DNA of 64,000 nt, taken from assembly GCA_030530205.1 (NCBI GenBank), contig JAUMVK010000021.1, positions 1 to 64,000 on the forward strand. The letters are read 5' to 3'. The translations under genes were made by a program, and so were the position numbers. Each line of letters begins with the position of its first letter. Position 1 is the stretch's first letter. Source of the DNA: RGIG3701 sp030530205 (GTDB lineage Bacteria; Planctomycetota; Planctomycetia; Pirellulales; Thermoguttaceae). Below the pieces are notes generated by a model, which saw nothing but the letters and a program-made list of their open reading frames with translations, ran no database searches and was not told the origin of the DNA. Positions 1 to 8,631 of the stretch are shown one piece after another.

Positions 1-3
1 TCA

Positions 4-78
4 GCGGCAAAAGTCGCTTGCGCGACTGTATTGCCGCAAGTGAAAGCGGTGAATGTCGCTGCGCGACTGTATCACCGC
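4..78. repeat. Palindromic repeat family B, two copies (B1 4-37, B2 46-78)
   Basis: Two adjacent hairpins share an outer arm pattern: GCGGCAA...TTGCCGC in B1 and GCGGTGA...TCACCGC in B2. Both have the inner stem GTCGC/GCGAC. B2 is followed by ACTCC. Nearly the same B2 sequence recurs at 48530-48563 with the same ACTCC flank. This is a REP-like intergenic element downstream of the SHD1-protein gene. Confidence 0.8.
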
Positions 79-89
79 ACTCCAAAAGA

Positions 90-851
90 TCAATCGTCGC
101 GTTCTTTTCTTTTTTTCGCCCGTTCTTTTCGTTCTTCCCTCACGTGTTTTTTCCATTCGTCAACCTGAAATTTGGCGTCTTTTTTCGAGAGTTCATTCGT
201 TTTCAGGGATTTGAGCTGGCCTTCGTGGTCTTCAAGCACGATTCCGCCTTTCACGACCGAGTCGAATTTGGCCCAGAGCTTCGTTCCGTCGGCGAGTTCC
301 CATTCCCGGTAGCCCACAGACTTTAGCGCTTTCCGCTGATTCTCGTCAAAAAGCGCATCGCCACGGCGTTCTTCCAGCGTTTTTTTCGGCACGAACTTCA
401 AAACATGGATCCCCTCGATCACATCGGTGCAAATGACGGGGCTGGCCAGAACGATGTATTCGTCCACGAACAGGTTTTGGGTCGGGTAGTCGGTCAGATA
501 AAACGTTTCTTCCGTGTCAAAACGGATCAGGCACCGATTGCTGTCGAGGATCTGAAGGATCTGCGCGCGGTACCTCGGCATCCAATATTCGTTCCCAAGT
601 TGGACATCATCAGTCCTGTCGCTGTAATTAATGGCGGCGTCTGCGGGGACGTTATTATCGTAAAACCCGATTTTGGCCGCTTTGATCCAGTTGCTCTTTT
701 CGAGTGCTTCGTAGTAGATTTGCCGCTGGCGAATATAAACTTCTTCCACGCTCCCTTTGTGAATGGCCGGAAGCTGGCCGAAACTGAAAGAAAGAGACAG
801 AAAAACGCCAGCCAAAAATGCAGCGATCTGGAAAACAAAACGGTTTTTCAT
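90..851 (-). CDS. Secreted protein with C-terminal SHD1-like domain
   Basis: A 253-residue protein with a clear signal peptide (about residues 1-25, ending SFSFG before QLPA). The middle is unrecognised. Residues about 180-236 read REWELADGTKLWAKF...GGIVLEDHEGQ...LSKKDAKF, which fits the SLA1-homology (SHD1) fold common in secreted planctomycete proteins. The last 18 residues are almost all charged. The start has a strong GGGAGG ribosome site 6 bases upstream. It is last in a minus-strand run behind hydE, 22 bases after that gene's stop. The biological role is unknown; the SHD1 call is by pattern and moderate. Confidence 0.7.
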   Translation of the reverse strand: MKNRFVFQIAAFLAGVFLSLSFSFGQLPAIHKGSVEEVYIRQRQIYYEALEKSNWIKAAKIGFYDNNVPADAAINYSDRTDDVQLGNEYWMPRYRAQILQILDSNRCLIRFDTEETFYLTDYPTQNLFVDEYIVLASPVICTDVIEGIHVLKFVPKKTLEERRGDALFDENQRKALKSVGYREWELADGTKLWAKFDSVVKGGIVLEDHEGQLKSLKTNELSKKDAKFQVDEWKKHVREERKERAKKRKERDD

Positions 852-873
852 AAGAACCTCCCGATTCTTTGAA

Positions 874-1929
874 TTAATCCAGGTTTCTCGCAGAGTTTCC
901 CGGTCCCTTGCCGATCGTCCTTCCGATGGAGAGGATCTTCTCTTTCAGCGCGCGGTCAAATTGCTCGGCGGCTTCGGCGGTCGTGGCTTTGGACGGATAA
1001 ATCTCGTACAGGCGGCGGTATTTGGCTGGCGTGACGTTCGGCATGATCACGTTTGCGCCACGGGTCAGGCCGTTTCGATGGCCCTGCGCACGGTCGATGC
1101 ACGCCAGCGCGGTCGTGGCGGGAATGTTCGCTTTCGGGCAGACCAGTCGTGTGAGGGCCACCGTTTTGAGCGTTGTCAGCTCGTCGTTCGGGACCTGTTC
1201 CGGCTGCGGCTCCTGGTCTTGCTGTGCGAGAAATTCCTGCCCAAGCGGCGTTTCCGGATGCGGCAAAAACGGGCCGACCCCGATCATATCGAGATCGAGC
1301 GTGCTGAACATTTCAATGTCGTTGGCCAGATCGTCCCACGTTTGACCTGGGACGCCGACCATGACACCGCTCCCGATTTCGAAGCCCGCCTCGCGCAGTT
1401 TGCGAAGCGCCAGCAGCCGCGTCTCCAGACCGGGATGGCCCGGGTGCAGCTTCCGGAACAGTTCCGGGTTGGACGTCTCAAAGCGGATCAGGTAGCGATT
1501 CGCGCCCGCCTCGGCCCAGTCACAGTAGGCCTGATAATCGTTGGCCGGCCGTTCTCCCAGGCTCAGGGTGATGGCCTGCGAGGAAATCTTGCGTATCTCG
1601 CGAATGACCTCCGTCACCCACTCGTCCGGCATTGCGGCAGGAGTTTCACCAGACTGAAGGACGATCGTGCCATAACCGAAGCGCTGTGCGAGGCGGACGC
1701 TTTCCAATATCTCCTCGATGGTCATTTTGTAACGGTGAACATTGGGGTTTTTGACCCGGATCCCGCAGTAAGTACACTGAGCCGTGCAAATATTCGAGAC
1801 TTCGATCAGTCCGCGCAGATGAATGGCATCGCCAACGTTTGCCCGACGAATGGCATCCGCCTCAGTCCAGAGTGGTTCCAGATCCGAGCCGGAAGCGCGG
1901 AGAAAAGTTAAAATTTCGTGATGATTCAT
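874..1929 (-). CDS. hydE: [FeFe]-hydrogenase maturation radical SAM protein HydE
   Basis: A radical SAM enzyme of 351 residues, the usual HydE length. The SAM cluster motif CX3CX2C is at Cys48, Cys52 and Cys55 (CTAQCTYC). Stretches typical of HydE follow: TIVLQSGE, TLSLGE, RYLIRFETSNPELFRKLHP, GVMVGVPGQTWDDL and DMIGVGPFLPHPETPLG. In known systems HydE works with HydF and HydG to build the H-cluster; neither is in this window. I start at the ATG at 1929, 7 bases after the upstream gene's stop; a GTG at 1965 would overlap that gene. PylB and biotin synthase are related alternatives, but the motif set favours HydE. Confidence 0.88.
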   Translation of the reverse strand: MNHHEILTFLRASGSDLEPLWTEADAIRRANVGDAIHLRGLIEVSNICTAQCTYCGIRVKNPNVHRYKMTIEEILESVRLAQRFGYGTIVLQSGETPAAMPDEWVTEVIREIRKISSQAITLSLGERPANDYQAYCDWAEAGANRYLIRFETSNPELFRKLHPGHPGLETRLLALRKLREAGFEIGSGVMVGVPGQTWDDLANDIEMFSTLDLDMIGVGPFLPHPETPLGQEFLAQQDQEPQPEQVPNDELTTLKTVALTRLVCPKANIPATTALACIDRAQGHRNGLTRGANVIMPNVTPAKYRRLYEIYPSKATTAEAAEQFDRALKEKILSIGRTIGKGPGNSARNLD

Positions 1930-1936
1930 TACTCGT

Positions 1937-3592
1937 TTAAATAAATTTTCCGGGCACGTACCCACTGCGCTGCATATTCTTCTCGTGGCGGAGTTTCATC
2001 CGTTCAACCACTCCTGTATCGCTTGGAGCGGTTTCCAGAACTTTTTTCAGTGCGGCCGGAATCAGGTTTCGCACTTCCTCACTGCGCAGGTTCGGGTCGT
2101 CCTGCATACGAATCAACTCGTATTTGTCGTACATCTCACGCAGGTCGGTCGCGAAGAGGTCCTCATCGAGAATGTCGCGGAACCGCTCGTCCTCGGTGAT
2201 GGTTTTCTCCCAGATTTTGAAGGCTTGATCGTAGTTTTCCACGGCCTGGCGCAGCTCATTGTTTTCGTAGAGTTTATCGCCTTCGTACACAAGTTTCCGC
2301 GCCTCGATGATCTCAGGGATCTTTTCCAGTTCACCGCGGAGATTCCAATAGACGTAATTCACGATCAGTCGGTAACGTCGGACCAGTTTCGCCTGATTGC
2401 TGGCAGCGTCGAGTTGCTTGGCAAGCCGCAGACCTTCTTTGCGCTTTTCCATTGGAAGATTCTGAGCCCACTCCTCGTTCGAGACACGAATTTTTTCTTC
2501 GGCTTCACTGGCGAGGTTCTGTTCGTCCGCTGTCCGGAATTCCATTGGTTTATTCAGAGCCTTGAGCTCGGCATCCGATAGGAATTTACGTTTCTTTTCG
2601 TTCACGAGTGCTTCGTATTTTCCCGGGCTCAGCGCATTCAATTCCTCCCGCTTCGACGCTTCGAGCGCTTCCATTTCTTCCTGTTCGATGAGCTTCATCG
2701 GCTCGCCAAATGCCGAGTCAAGAGAGAGTTTCCCGAAGGCGATCCATTCCGCATTGAACTGGTTCCAGGCGTTCTGTGCGCTTTCAGAGGAACCTCCGCC
2801 GGAAAGGTTATTCGCGTAAACGAAATTGCCGAGCTGCTCCAGATTATCGGCATAATACGCCTGCGCAAGCGGAGCGTAAGAGTAGAAAAGTGTCGGACTG
2901 ATCGTCTGAAGGTCCACGCCTTTGTCATCGTGCAGGGATTCGGTATGCTTGTACCACCATTTCCCGACAAGCCAGCTGTCGCGTTTGCTCGTTTCAAAGC
3001 CGGGAACATCCTGAATGTCCGGGTCGTTTTTGTAGAACTCATGGAAATAAACGTGTTCGTCGGACTTGCCCATTTTCTGTGAGGTGGTCCACCCGACGTC
3101 CCAAGAAACACGAATCGAGAGCGGGTTGTACTGCGTACCGCGTTCAAGGAAGCGGATCCCCTTCATGACCCAGAAATAACGATCGTGGTAATTGTCCTGC
3201 TCGACCGAGACATTGTAGGCGAGATTCCAGCCCTGGAAACGCCAGACAGTTTCGAGGTGCGGGTTCAGGACGATGAGTTGATTCAGTGTGGCCGCGAGCT
3301 GGGTCCACTCCTTTTTTTTCTTGTACTCATCCGCCTTGAGCCAGAGCATCATTTGCACGATGCCGTCCATTCCGAACGTGCCAAGTTTCATCGTCTCGGC
3401 GGCCATGTTGATCTCGCCGAGGTCCTTGATGTCAACGACGGAGGTACGCTGATTTTCGAGAAATCCGCCTACAGAATTCTCGGACGCTGGTTGGCTCAGC
3501 CAGTAAATCGGAAAAATGAGGACGATGATGAACCCGAGGTAAATCATCTTGTTACGGAACGGACGAGTATGAACAGTTTGAGGAGCAGGCAT
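1937..3592 (-). CDS. Membrane-anchored TPR-like protein, function unknown
   Basis: A 551-residue protein with one N-terminal membrane segment (about residues 16-33, MIYLGFIIVLIFPIYWL) and a long soluble part. Residues 80-190 (LNQLIVLNPHLETVWRFQGW and similar) look like divergent TPR helices with conserved Trp and Tyr. The 300-420 region is a charged Lys/Glu helical stretch, and residues 440-500 again look TPR-like. I recall similar planctomycete proteins without known function. It is the first gene of the minus-strand run ahead of hydE. The start at 3592 has no clear ribosome site; an ATG at 3547, just before the membrane segment, is possible. Confidence 0.7.
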   Translation of the reverse strand: MPAPQTVHTRPFRNKMIYLGFIIVLIFPIYWLSQPASENSVGGFLENQRTSVVDIKDLGEINMAAETMKLGTFGMDGIVQMMLWLKADEYKKKKEWTQLAATLNQLIVLNPHLETVWRFQGWNLAYNVSVEQDNYHDRYFWVMKGIRFLERGTQYNPLSIRVSWDVGWTTSQKMGKSDEHVYFHEFYKNDPDIQDVPGFETSKRDSWLVGKWWYKHTESLHDDKGVDLQTISPTLFYSYAPLAQAYYADNLEQLGNFVYANNLSGGGSSESAQNAWNQFNAEWIAFGKLSLDSAFGEPMKLIEQEEMEALEASKREELNALSPGKYEALVNEKKRKFLSDAELKALNKPMEFRTADEQNLASEAEEKIRVSNEEWAQNLPMEKRKEGLRLAKQLDAASNQAKLVRRYRLIVNYVYWNLRGELEKIPEIIEARKLVYEGDKLYENNELRQAVENYDQAFKIWEKTITEDERFRDILDEDLFATDLREMYDKYELIRMQDDPNLRSEEVRNLIPAALKKVLETAPSDTGVVERMKLRHEKNMQRSGYVPGKFI

Positions 3593-3948
3593 TTGTTCAG
3601 TGTGGAGTGTGAAGAGTTAAGAGTGGAGTGGATGAAAGATTTCTTGCGGGCAAAATCCTAAAAGGGAGCACGAAATTTCTCATCTCTGGTTTCTATTTAA
3701 TTAATTATCCCAATTTTTGACGTCTTTGTCAAGGGTCCCACTCTGGTTTCAGGTAAAAAAAACAAAAATTTCTAATTTATTTTGCCAATTTTGACAAATT
3801 TTGACATTTTGCCAATATTGCTATTGACATTACAGGTAAAATAGGTATAATCGGTGTTATTAGAAAGAAAGGGAAAGCCGATGTGGCTGGAACTCTCTAA
3901 CAAATATCGGATTTACACCACTACGGTATAATAGGAAGGATTTTTAAA
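3593..3948. other. Intergenic region with regulatory repeats
   Basis: AT-rich gap between divergent genes. It holds direct repeats of TTTTGCCAAT (3780-3789 and 3807-3816) enclosing two TTTTGACA units (3789-3796 and 3799-3806). These lie just upstream of a consensus promoter for the response-regulator gene. No gene was seen. Confidence 0.6.
3824..3851 (+). promoter_or_regulatory. Sigma-A-type promoter of the response-regulator gene
   Basis: TTGACA (3824-3829) and TATAAT (3846-3851) with 16 bases between them. A second TATAAT lies at 3927-3932, too near the start codon to be the main one. Confidence 0.8.
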
Positions 3949-4533
3949 ATGGCCGTAATGAAAACTGTTTACACGACTGGTGAGGCTGCGAAGATTTGCA
4001 AAGTGAGCCAGCAAACCATAATTCGTTGCTTCGACACTGGACAGCTGAAAGGATTCCGCGTTCCGGGCAGTCGTTTCCGTCGCATTCCGCGTGATAAATT
4101 GATTGAATTCATGCGTGAAAACAGCATTCCGACGGATGCGCTGGAAAGCCAGTTGCGCAAAATTCTCATCGTGGACGACGATGTTGAAATCGTTACGCTC
4201 ATTCAGGATATGCTGGAGCGGGATGGCCGTTTTGAAGTTCGCGCGGCTAATAACGGGTTTGACGCGGGTATGATGGTGAAAGAATATCATCCGGATCTGA
4301 TCGTTCTGGATGTGATGCTTCCCGATATTAACGGAAAAGAAGTCTGTCAGCGTGTTCGCAACGACAAGACGATGGACGATGTACGTATCATCTGCATTTC
4401 AGGAATGGTCGAAGAGAACCGTATCCAGGATCTGCGCAATAGTGGGGCAGATGAATTCCTGGCCAAACCGTTCGACGTGGATGTTCTTCAGAAGAATATT
4501 TGTCACCTGCTTGAAATGGAAGCCAGCCGCTGA
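3949..4533 (+). CDS. Response regulator with N-terminal excisionase/MerR-type HTH
   Basis: A 194-residue two-domain protein in reversed order. Residues 6-55 are a MerR/excisionase-like winged helix (YTTGEAAKICKVSQQT, then FRVPGSRFRRIPRDKL). Residues 70-190 are a receiver domain with the acidic pocket at Asp76-Asp78, phospho-acceptor Asp121 (VLDVMLPD) and conserved Lys173 (AKPF). It probably binds DNA in a phosphorylation-dependent way. The histidine kinase gene follows 71 bases downstream, past a terminator-like hairpin, and is the likely partner. The ribosome site is AGGAAGGA, 8 bases before the ATG. Direct repeats upstream of the promoter could be its own binding sites (inference). Confidence 0.9.
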   Translation: MAVMKTVYTTGEAAKICKVSQQTIIRCFDTGQLKGFRVPGSRFRRIPRDKLIEFMRENSIPTDALESQLRKILIVDDDVEIVTLIQDMLERDGRFEVRAANNGFDAGMMVKEYHPDLIVLDVMLPDINGKEVCQRVRNDKTMDDVRIICISGMVEENRIQDLRNSGADEFLAKPFDVDVLQKNICHLLEMEASR

Positions 4534-4551
4534 TTTCAGCGTTGGTTTCTC

Positions 4552-4585
4552 AAGGAGTCGAAGTCCGGGCTTTGACTCCTTTTTT
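4552..4585 (+). terminator. Intrinsic terminator
   Basis: Arms AAGGAGTC and GACTCCTT are followed by a T-run. It sits between the regulator and kinase genes and may let only part of the transcription through. Confidence 0.75.
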
Positions 4586-4604
4586 GTTTCCAGACGAGTG
4601 AATC

Positions 4605-5312
4605 ATGGGCCCAACCGATTACAAATCACTTTCGCCTGAACTTCTGGCGGAGTTTTCCGCCGGAGCAGGGCATGACCTGAATAATCCGCTCGCGGCAATC
4701 AGCGGACGTGTGCAGATGATGCTTCGTGAGGAGTCCGACCCGGCCAAAAGGGCAGATCTGGCCATCATTTTAACTCAGGTGAAACGTGCGCAGGAAATGA
4801 TCGCCGATTTGAGGCTGACCTCCCGCCCGCCGAAACCTCAGAAATCGGAAATCCTGTTCAAAGACTTTCTTGAAAACCTTCGGCAGAGCTGGGCTGATGC
4901 GTTTCGGGAACAAAATGTAGAGTTTCTGGTCAACGGACCGGCAGACCTTTATATTAATGCGGACAAAACGCAAATGATGGTTCTTTTCCGTGCGTTGATA
5001 AAAAACGCGCTCCGGGCTTTGGGGGGAGCGGGTTTTATTCGCATCGCGTGGGAGGTTCCGAGTGAGGGCAGGGTGAAGATACTCGTTTCAGATTCGGGCC
5101 CCGGGATCCCGCAGGAGATTCGGCCACTGATTTTCGATCCGTATTTTTCGTCGTACCAGTCTGGGCGCGGGTTGGGGTTTGGACTTACCAAAGCGCGAAT
5201 TATAGCGCAGATGCACGGTGGTGACGTGACGTTGGATGAATCGGCGCGTGAAACTACGTTTGTAGTGGAGCTGGGGTATTCATCTGGAAGTGGATCCATT
5301 CCATCACCATAG
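4605..5312 (+). CDS. Sensorless cytoplasmic histidine kinase
   Basis: A 235-residue kinase core. The phospho-acceptor His23 lies in GHDLNNPLAAISG, almost at the N-terminus, so there is no sensor, PAS or membrane segment. The ATPase domain shows the N-box (INADKTQMMVLFRALIKNA), the G1 box (DSGPGIP), the F-box (IFDPYFSS) and the G2 box (GRGLGFGL). It probably phosphorylates the upstream regulator and takes its signal through another protein or through abundance. The start ATG at 4605 has only a weak ribosome site. The tail (SSGSGSIPSP) is short and unstructured. Confidence 0.88.
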   Translation: MGPTDYKSLSPELLAEFSAGAGHDLNNPLAAISGRVQMMLREESDPAKRADLAIILTQVKRAQEMIADLRLTSRPPKPQKSEILFKDFLENLRQSWADAFREQNVEFLVNGPADLYINADKTQMMVLFRALIKNALRALGGAGFIRIAWEVPSEGRVKILVSDSGPGIPQEIRPLIFDPYFSSYQSGRGLGFGLTKARIIAQMHGGDVTLDESARETTFVVELGYSSGSGSIPSP

Positions 5313-5389
5313 TTTTTCCTGATAAAATTCGTATTTCTCTGGCCTTTTAATAAAATTTAACTTTTTTTCTGAATATTCTTCTAAAATCT

Positions 5390-5418
5390 TTGACAAATCT
5401 TTTTTAGTATGGTATAAT
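5390..5418 (+). promoter_or_regulatory. Strong sigma-A-type promoter
   Basis: TTGACA (5390-5395), 17 bases, TATAAT (5413-5418). It drives the repeat-rich surface protein gene, whose ATG is 78 bases downstream. Confidence 0.82.
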
Positions 5419-5495
5419 ATAATCAGAAAGTGTAATTTTAACGATTATTTTGTTTTTTTGGCCAAATCTTTCCGCAGGTTTGAAGAGGTAACATC

Positions 5496-6923
5496 ATGAA
5501 ACAAAAATTTAATTGGGAAATCAGGACGATCGGAGCCGTTATTGGTGCTTCACTCATGGGTTTTATGGTGCAAAGCGTTCCGGCGCAAATGTCTTGCGGC
5601 TGCTGCGGTCCGGAGTGCTCATATACTCCGCCGACCTACAAAGTGGTTTGTGAAACCGTTTACGACGAGCAGAAGGTCGTGACGTACAAGCCGGTTTGGG
5701 AAACGGAAGTACGTACGAGGCCGGTGACGGTCCAAAAGCAGGTCGCGGAAACGCAAATGCGGGAGGAACACTATACCGTTCGGATTCCTGTGACGGAAAC
5801 CCGGTTCCAGGAAAAGAGTCAGGAAATCACTCGAATGGTTCCGGAAACCTGTGAGCGTGAGGAAATTTCGTACTGCCTGAAACCGGTTCAAAAGACCATC
5901 GAAAAGGAACAGGTCAGCATCGTGAAGAAGCCGGTCTGCGAAACGTCGATGGAAACCCGGACGCGCACGATCAACGAACAGGTGACCTCTTACGAAACGA
6001 AGTACGTAGATCAGGGAGCCTATACGGATCAGCTCGTTCTGAAGCCGAACCGGGGTATTTTCGGGAAAAAACTTTCTTTCCAGGAAGCTAAGGCGGTTAC
6101 GAACGAACAAACCGGTGAGGTGTGCAAACAGAGGGCCGGTCTGTACTGGACCGATTCCAACAAAGGAAAATATGAAGTTCAGAAAATCTGGGTCCCGAAC
6201 CCGCAGCCGGTTCAGGTCCCGCGTACTTATACTGTGCCCAAACAGGTCTGTGAACAGGTTCCGGTCACGACTACCCGTATGGTGGAAGAGCGTGTTGTGA
6301 CGAAAGTCCCGGTCACGGTCACGGAGATGGTTCGTGAACAGGTCGTGAAGAAAGTCCCCGTTACGACGATGAAAGAAGTTAAAGAAGTCGTCGTAAAGAA
6401 GGAACCGGTCCAGGTGCAGACGTGGAAGGAAGAAGACCGCGTGCGTCAGGTTCCTTACACAACGTGGAAAACGGTGAACGAGTGCTCGAACGAAACGTAC
6501 GAAGTGAAAGTCTGCAAAATGATTGCGGAAGAAAAAACGGTTCGCGTGCCGCGTGTCGTGACCCGATACGTGCCGATCGATTCCTGCGGGAATGAGATCA
6601 TAACCAGTACGGTCACTCCAACCGTACCGACGCTTGCACAGCCGACACCGGCTCCTGTGGCCGAAGCTCCTAAAGTGGAACCCTCTGCCACGTCAGCGCT
6701 TCCCGCGCCTGAACTTCCTGCCGAGGAACAGAAAACTTTCGCGGAAAAACGTTCCATCGTTGAGGAACCGACCGTTGAGGCCAAACCGGCTGAAGCCCCC
6801 GCAAATACTGCGGCTCCAGCTACTCCGGAACCCAAAGAGATCCCGGCGGCTCCGGCCGTGACGACTCCCACGGAAGAACTTCCAACGGCCACTTCACCGC
6901 AAGTTCTTCCGCCGCTGAAGTAA
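5496..6923 (+). CDS. Secreted surface protein of Val/Thr-Pro-Val repeats
   Basis: A 475-residue exported protein. The signal peptide covers about residues 1-31 and is followed by a Cys-rich knot (SCGCCGPECS). Residues 45-160 and 235-360 are runs of roughly 10-16 residue beta-like repeats of the type KPVWETEVRTRPVTVQKQ, PVTVTEMVREQ, VPYTTWKTV. They resemble the YTV-type repeats of planctomycete cell-surface proteins. Between the repeat blocks is a non-repeat insert (about 170-220). The last 100 residues are Pro/Ala/Glu-rich and look like a flexible spacer. It has its own strong promoter and a terminator at 6979, so it is a single, probably abundant, envelope protein. Function is unknown. Confidence 0.8.
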   Translation: MKQKFNWEIRTIGAVIGASLMGFMVQSVPAQMSCGCCGPECSYTPPTYKVVCETVYDEQKVVTYKPVWETEVRTRPVTVQKQVAETQMREEHYTVRIPVTETRFQEKSQEITRMVPETCEREEISYCLKPVQKTIEKEQVSIVKKPVCETSMETRTRTINEQVTSYETKYVDQGAYTDQLVLKPNRGIFGKKLSFQEAKAVTNEQTGEVCKQRAGLYWTDSNKGKYEVQKIWVPNPQPVQVPRTYTVPKQVCEQVPVTTTRMVEERVVTKVPVTVTEMVREQVVKKVPVTTMKEVKEVVVKKEPVQVQTWKEEDRVRQVPYTTWKTVNECSNETYEVKVCKMIAEEKTVRVPRVVTRYVPIDSCGNEIITSTVTPTVPTLAQPTPAPVAEAPKVEPSATSALPAPELPAEEQKTFAEKRSIVEEPTVEAKPAEAPANTAAPATPEPKEIPAAPAVTTPTEELPTATSPQVLPPLK

Positions 6924-6978
6924 AAAGGGGCTGACCGCGGTTTCTTCCGCAGGAAAGACCATCAAAGGAAGTACAAAA

Positions 6979-7033
6979 ACGGAATCAGGAACCCCGCGGA
7001 AATTACCGTGCCGTCGTCCTGATTCCGTGTTTT
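6979..7033 (+). terminator. Intrinsic terminator of the surface-protein gene
   Basis: Perfect 12-bp arms, ACGGAATCAGGA and TCCTGATTCCGT, around a 26-base loop, then a short T-run. Confidence 0.75.
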
Positions 7034-7062
7034 CCCATTAATCCCCACTGGTCAAAGAAATC

Positions 7063-8463
7063 ATGTCTGACTCTTCCGGTCCACTTCAACCTCGTTCGAG
7101 CCAGTTTTTGAACGGAAAAACCGTCCGGATATTTGGCCCACTTCAGAGCATGACGCAGCGAGAGGCCGCAAAGCTGATTTGCGAGCACGGAGGAGAGATT
7201 CTGCCCACTACCGGCCCTTCCGGGTCGATTCCCGCGGATTGGATCATCATTGGTGAAAATCAGGACGTTTTTACGGATACGCTTTCGAGGGAAACTCCCG
7301 AGTGGCTGACGGATCAGCTTCGGGAGGATATTGAATGCGGCCTGACACACATTGCGACAGAAACGCAGCTTCTTCAGCGTCTTTTCCCGAGTGACGACCA
7401 ATCCAAAGACCTGACGGCCCTCTATACGCCGATGATGCTCGCGGAGCTTCTTCACGTGACCGTTTCGGACGTCCGGCGGTGGTATCAGCGTGGTTTGATT
7501 GCACCGGTACGGGTCATTCAGCGCCTTCCGTATTTCAATCTTGAGGAAGTTTTCTCCGCGCGCCGTCTTTCGCTCCTTCTTCAAAATGGGGTCAAGCATC
7601 CGTCGATTGAGAAAAAAATGCGTGCTATAAGGAAACTCAATCCGACCATTCTGCCGATGCTTGCCGGGAACGATTTGGTGATCCAGGGGAAAAACGTTTT
7701 TCTGCGCCAGAATGATCGGCTCCTGGAATCGTCGGGGCAGATGGTTCTTGATTTCGACACGTTGGACGACGAAACCCCGGAAACTTTCGATCAGCAGGCT
7801 TTTGCTCAGATCCCTGGTCGGGTGGAAGATTTTACCCGATTCGACTCGGAAAAATGGCGCGACCAGCTTTTTCCCGGTGATGATTGGGAGGATTCCGAGG
7901 AAACCACCGAAGATGATACTTCGGGGAAAAACTCTCTCTGGACGAAATCGTCGGCTATTTTGGATCAGCTGAATGAACGCGAGGAAGAGCGTATTTCCCT
8001 TGAACGGATGCGTTCAGAAGCCTTCGCGCTGGAAGAGGTGGGTAAACTTGCCGAGGCGGAGGAAATGTGGCGGAACGTCCTTCTGGCGGCTGGGGCCAAC
8101 GCGGAGGATGCTTTCCAGCTTGGCGATTTGCTTTTGCGTGAGAATCATCTTGAGGCGGCACGTGAACGCTTTTCCATGGCCATTGAGATGGAGGAAGATT
8201 TTGTTGAGGCGCGGGCAAGTCTTGGCTGTGTACTGGGAGAACTGGGAGAGATCCAGCTTGCGATCGCTGCGCTTCAGGGGGCGATTGCCTGTCATCCCGA
8301 TTACGCTGAGGCGTATTACCACCTCGCCAGATTTCTGGAACTGGATGGTCAGAAAGAAAAAGCGTGTGAGTGCTACAAAAAATTCCTGAACCTTGTGAAG
8401 GACAAAGAATCGTTTTGGGGGAAAGAAGCCAGTAAACGGGTGGAAGAACTGGAAAACCATTAA
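7063..8463 (+). CDS. BRCT-like / MerR-type HTH / TPR protein
   Basis: A 466-residue cytoplasmic protein with three parts. Residues 17-75 (LNGKTVRIFGPLQSMTQREA, then ICEHGGEILPTTG, ADWIIIGEN) read like a BRCT domain. Residues about 127-195 (YTPMMLAELLHVTVSDVRRW, GLIAPVRVIQRLPYFNLEEV) are a MerR-like winged HTH. An acidic linker follows, and residues about 330-460 hold three TPR repeats. Similar HTH-TPR proteins are frequent in planctomycetes. The combination suggests a DNA-bound scaffold or regulator, but its targets are unknown. The start is the first ATG after the preceding terminator; the ribosome site is weak. Confidence 0.75.
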   Translation: MSDSSGPLQPRSSQFLNGKTVRIFGPLQSMTQREAAKLICEHGGEILPTTGPSGSIPADWIIIGENQDVFTDTLSRETPEWLTDQLREDIECGLTHIATETQLLQRLFPSDDQSKDLTALYTPMMLAELLHVTVSDVRRWYQRGLIAPVRVIQRLPYFNLEEVFSARRLSLLLQNGVKHPSIEKKMRAIRKLNPTILPMLAGNDLVIQGKNVFLRQNDRLLESSGQMVLDFDTLDDETPETFDQQAFAQIPGRVEDFTRFDSEKWRDQLFPGDDWEDSEETTEDDTSGKNSLWTKSSAILDQLNEREEERISLERMRSEAFALEEVGKLAEAEEMWRNVLLAAGANAEDAFQLGDLLLRENHLEAARERFSMAIEMEEDFVEARASLGCVLGELGEIQLAIAALQGAIACHPDYAEAYYHLARFLELDGQKEKACECYKKFLNLVKDKESFWGKEASKRVEELENH

Positions 8464-8631
8464 AACCCCTAAAAAACGGAACTTCAGAACTCACCATCTT
8501 TTTGTAACCGTTGCAATCATCATTTTGATAAAACATTGAACGGCTAAACTTTATGAACCGATAGTCTGAAAGAGGTAATAGTGGATTCGCCCGCCGCGCG
8601 TCCGAAAAATCATCATTAAGAGGTCTTTAAG

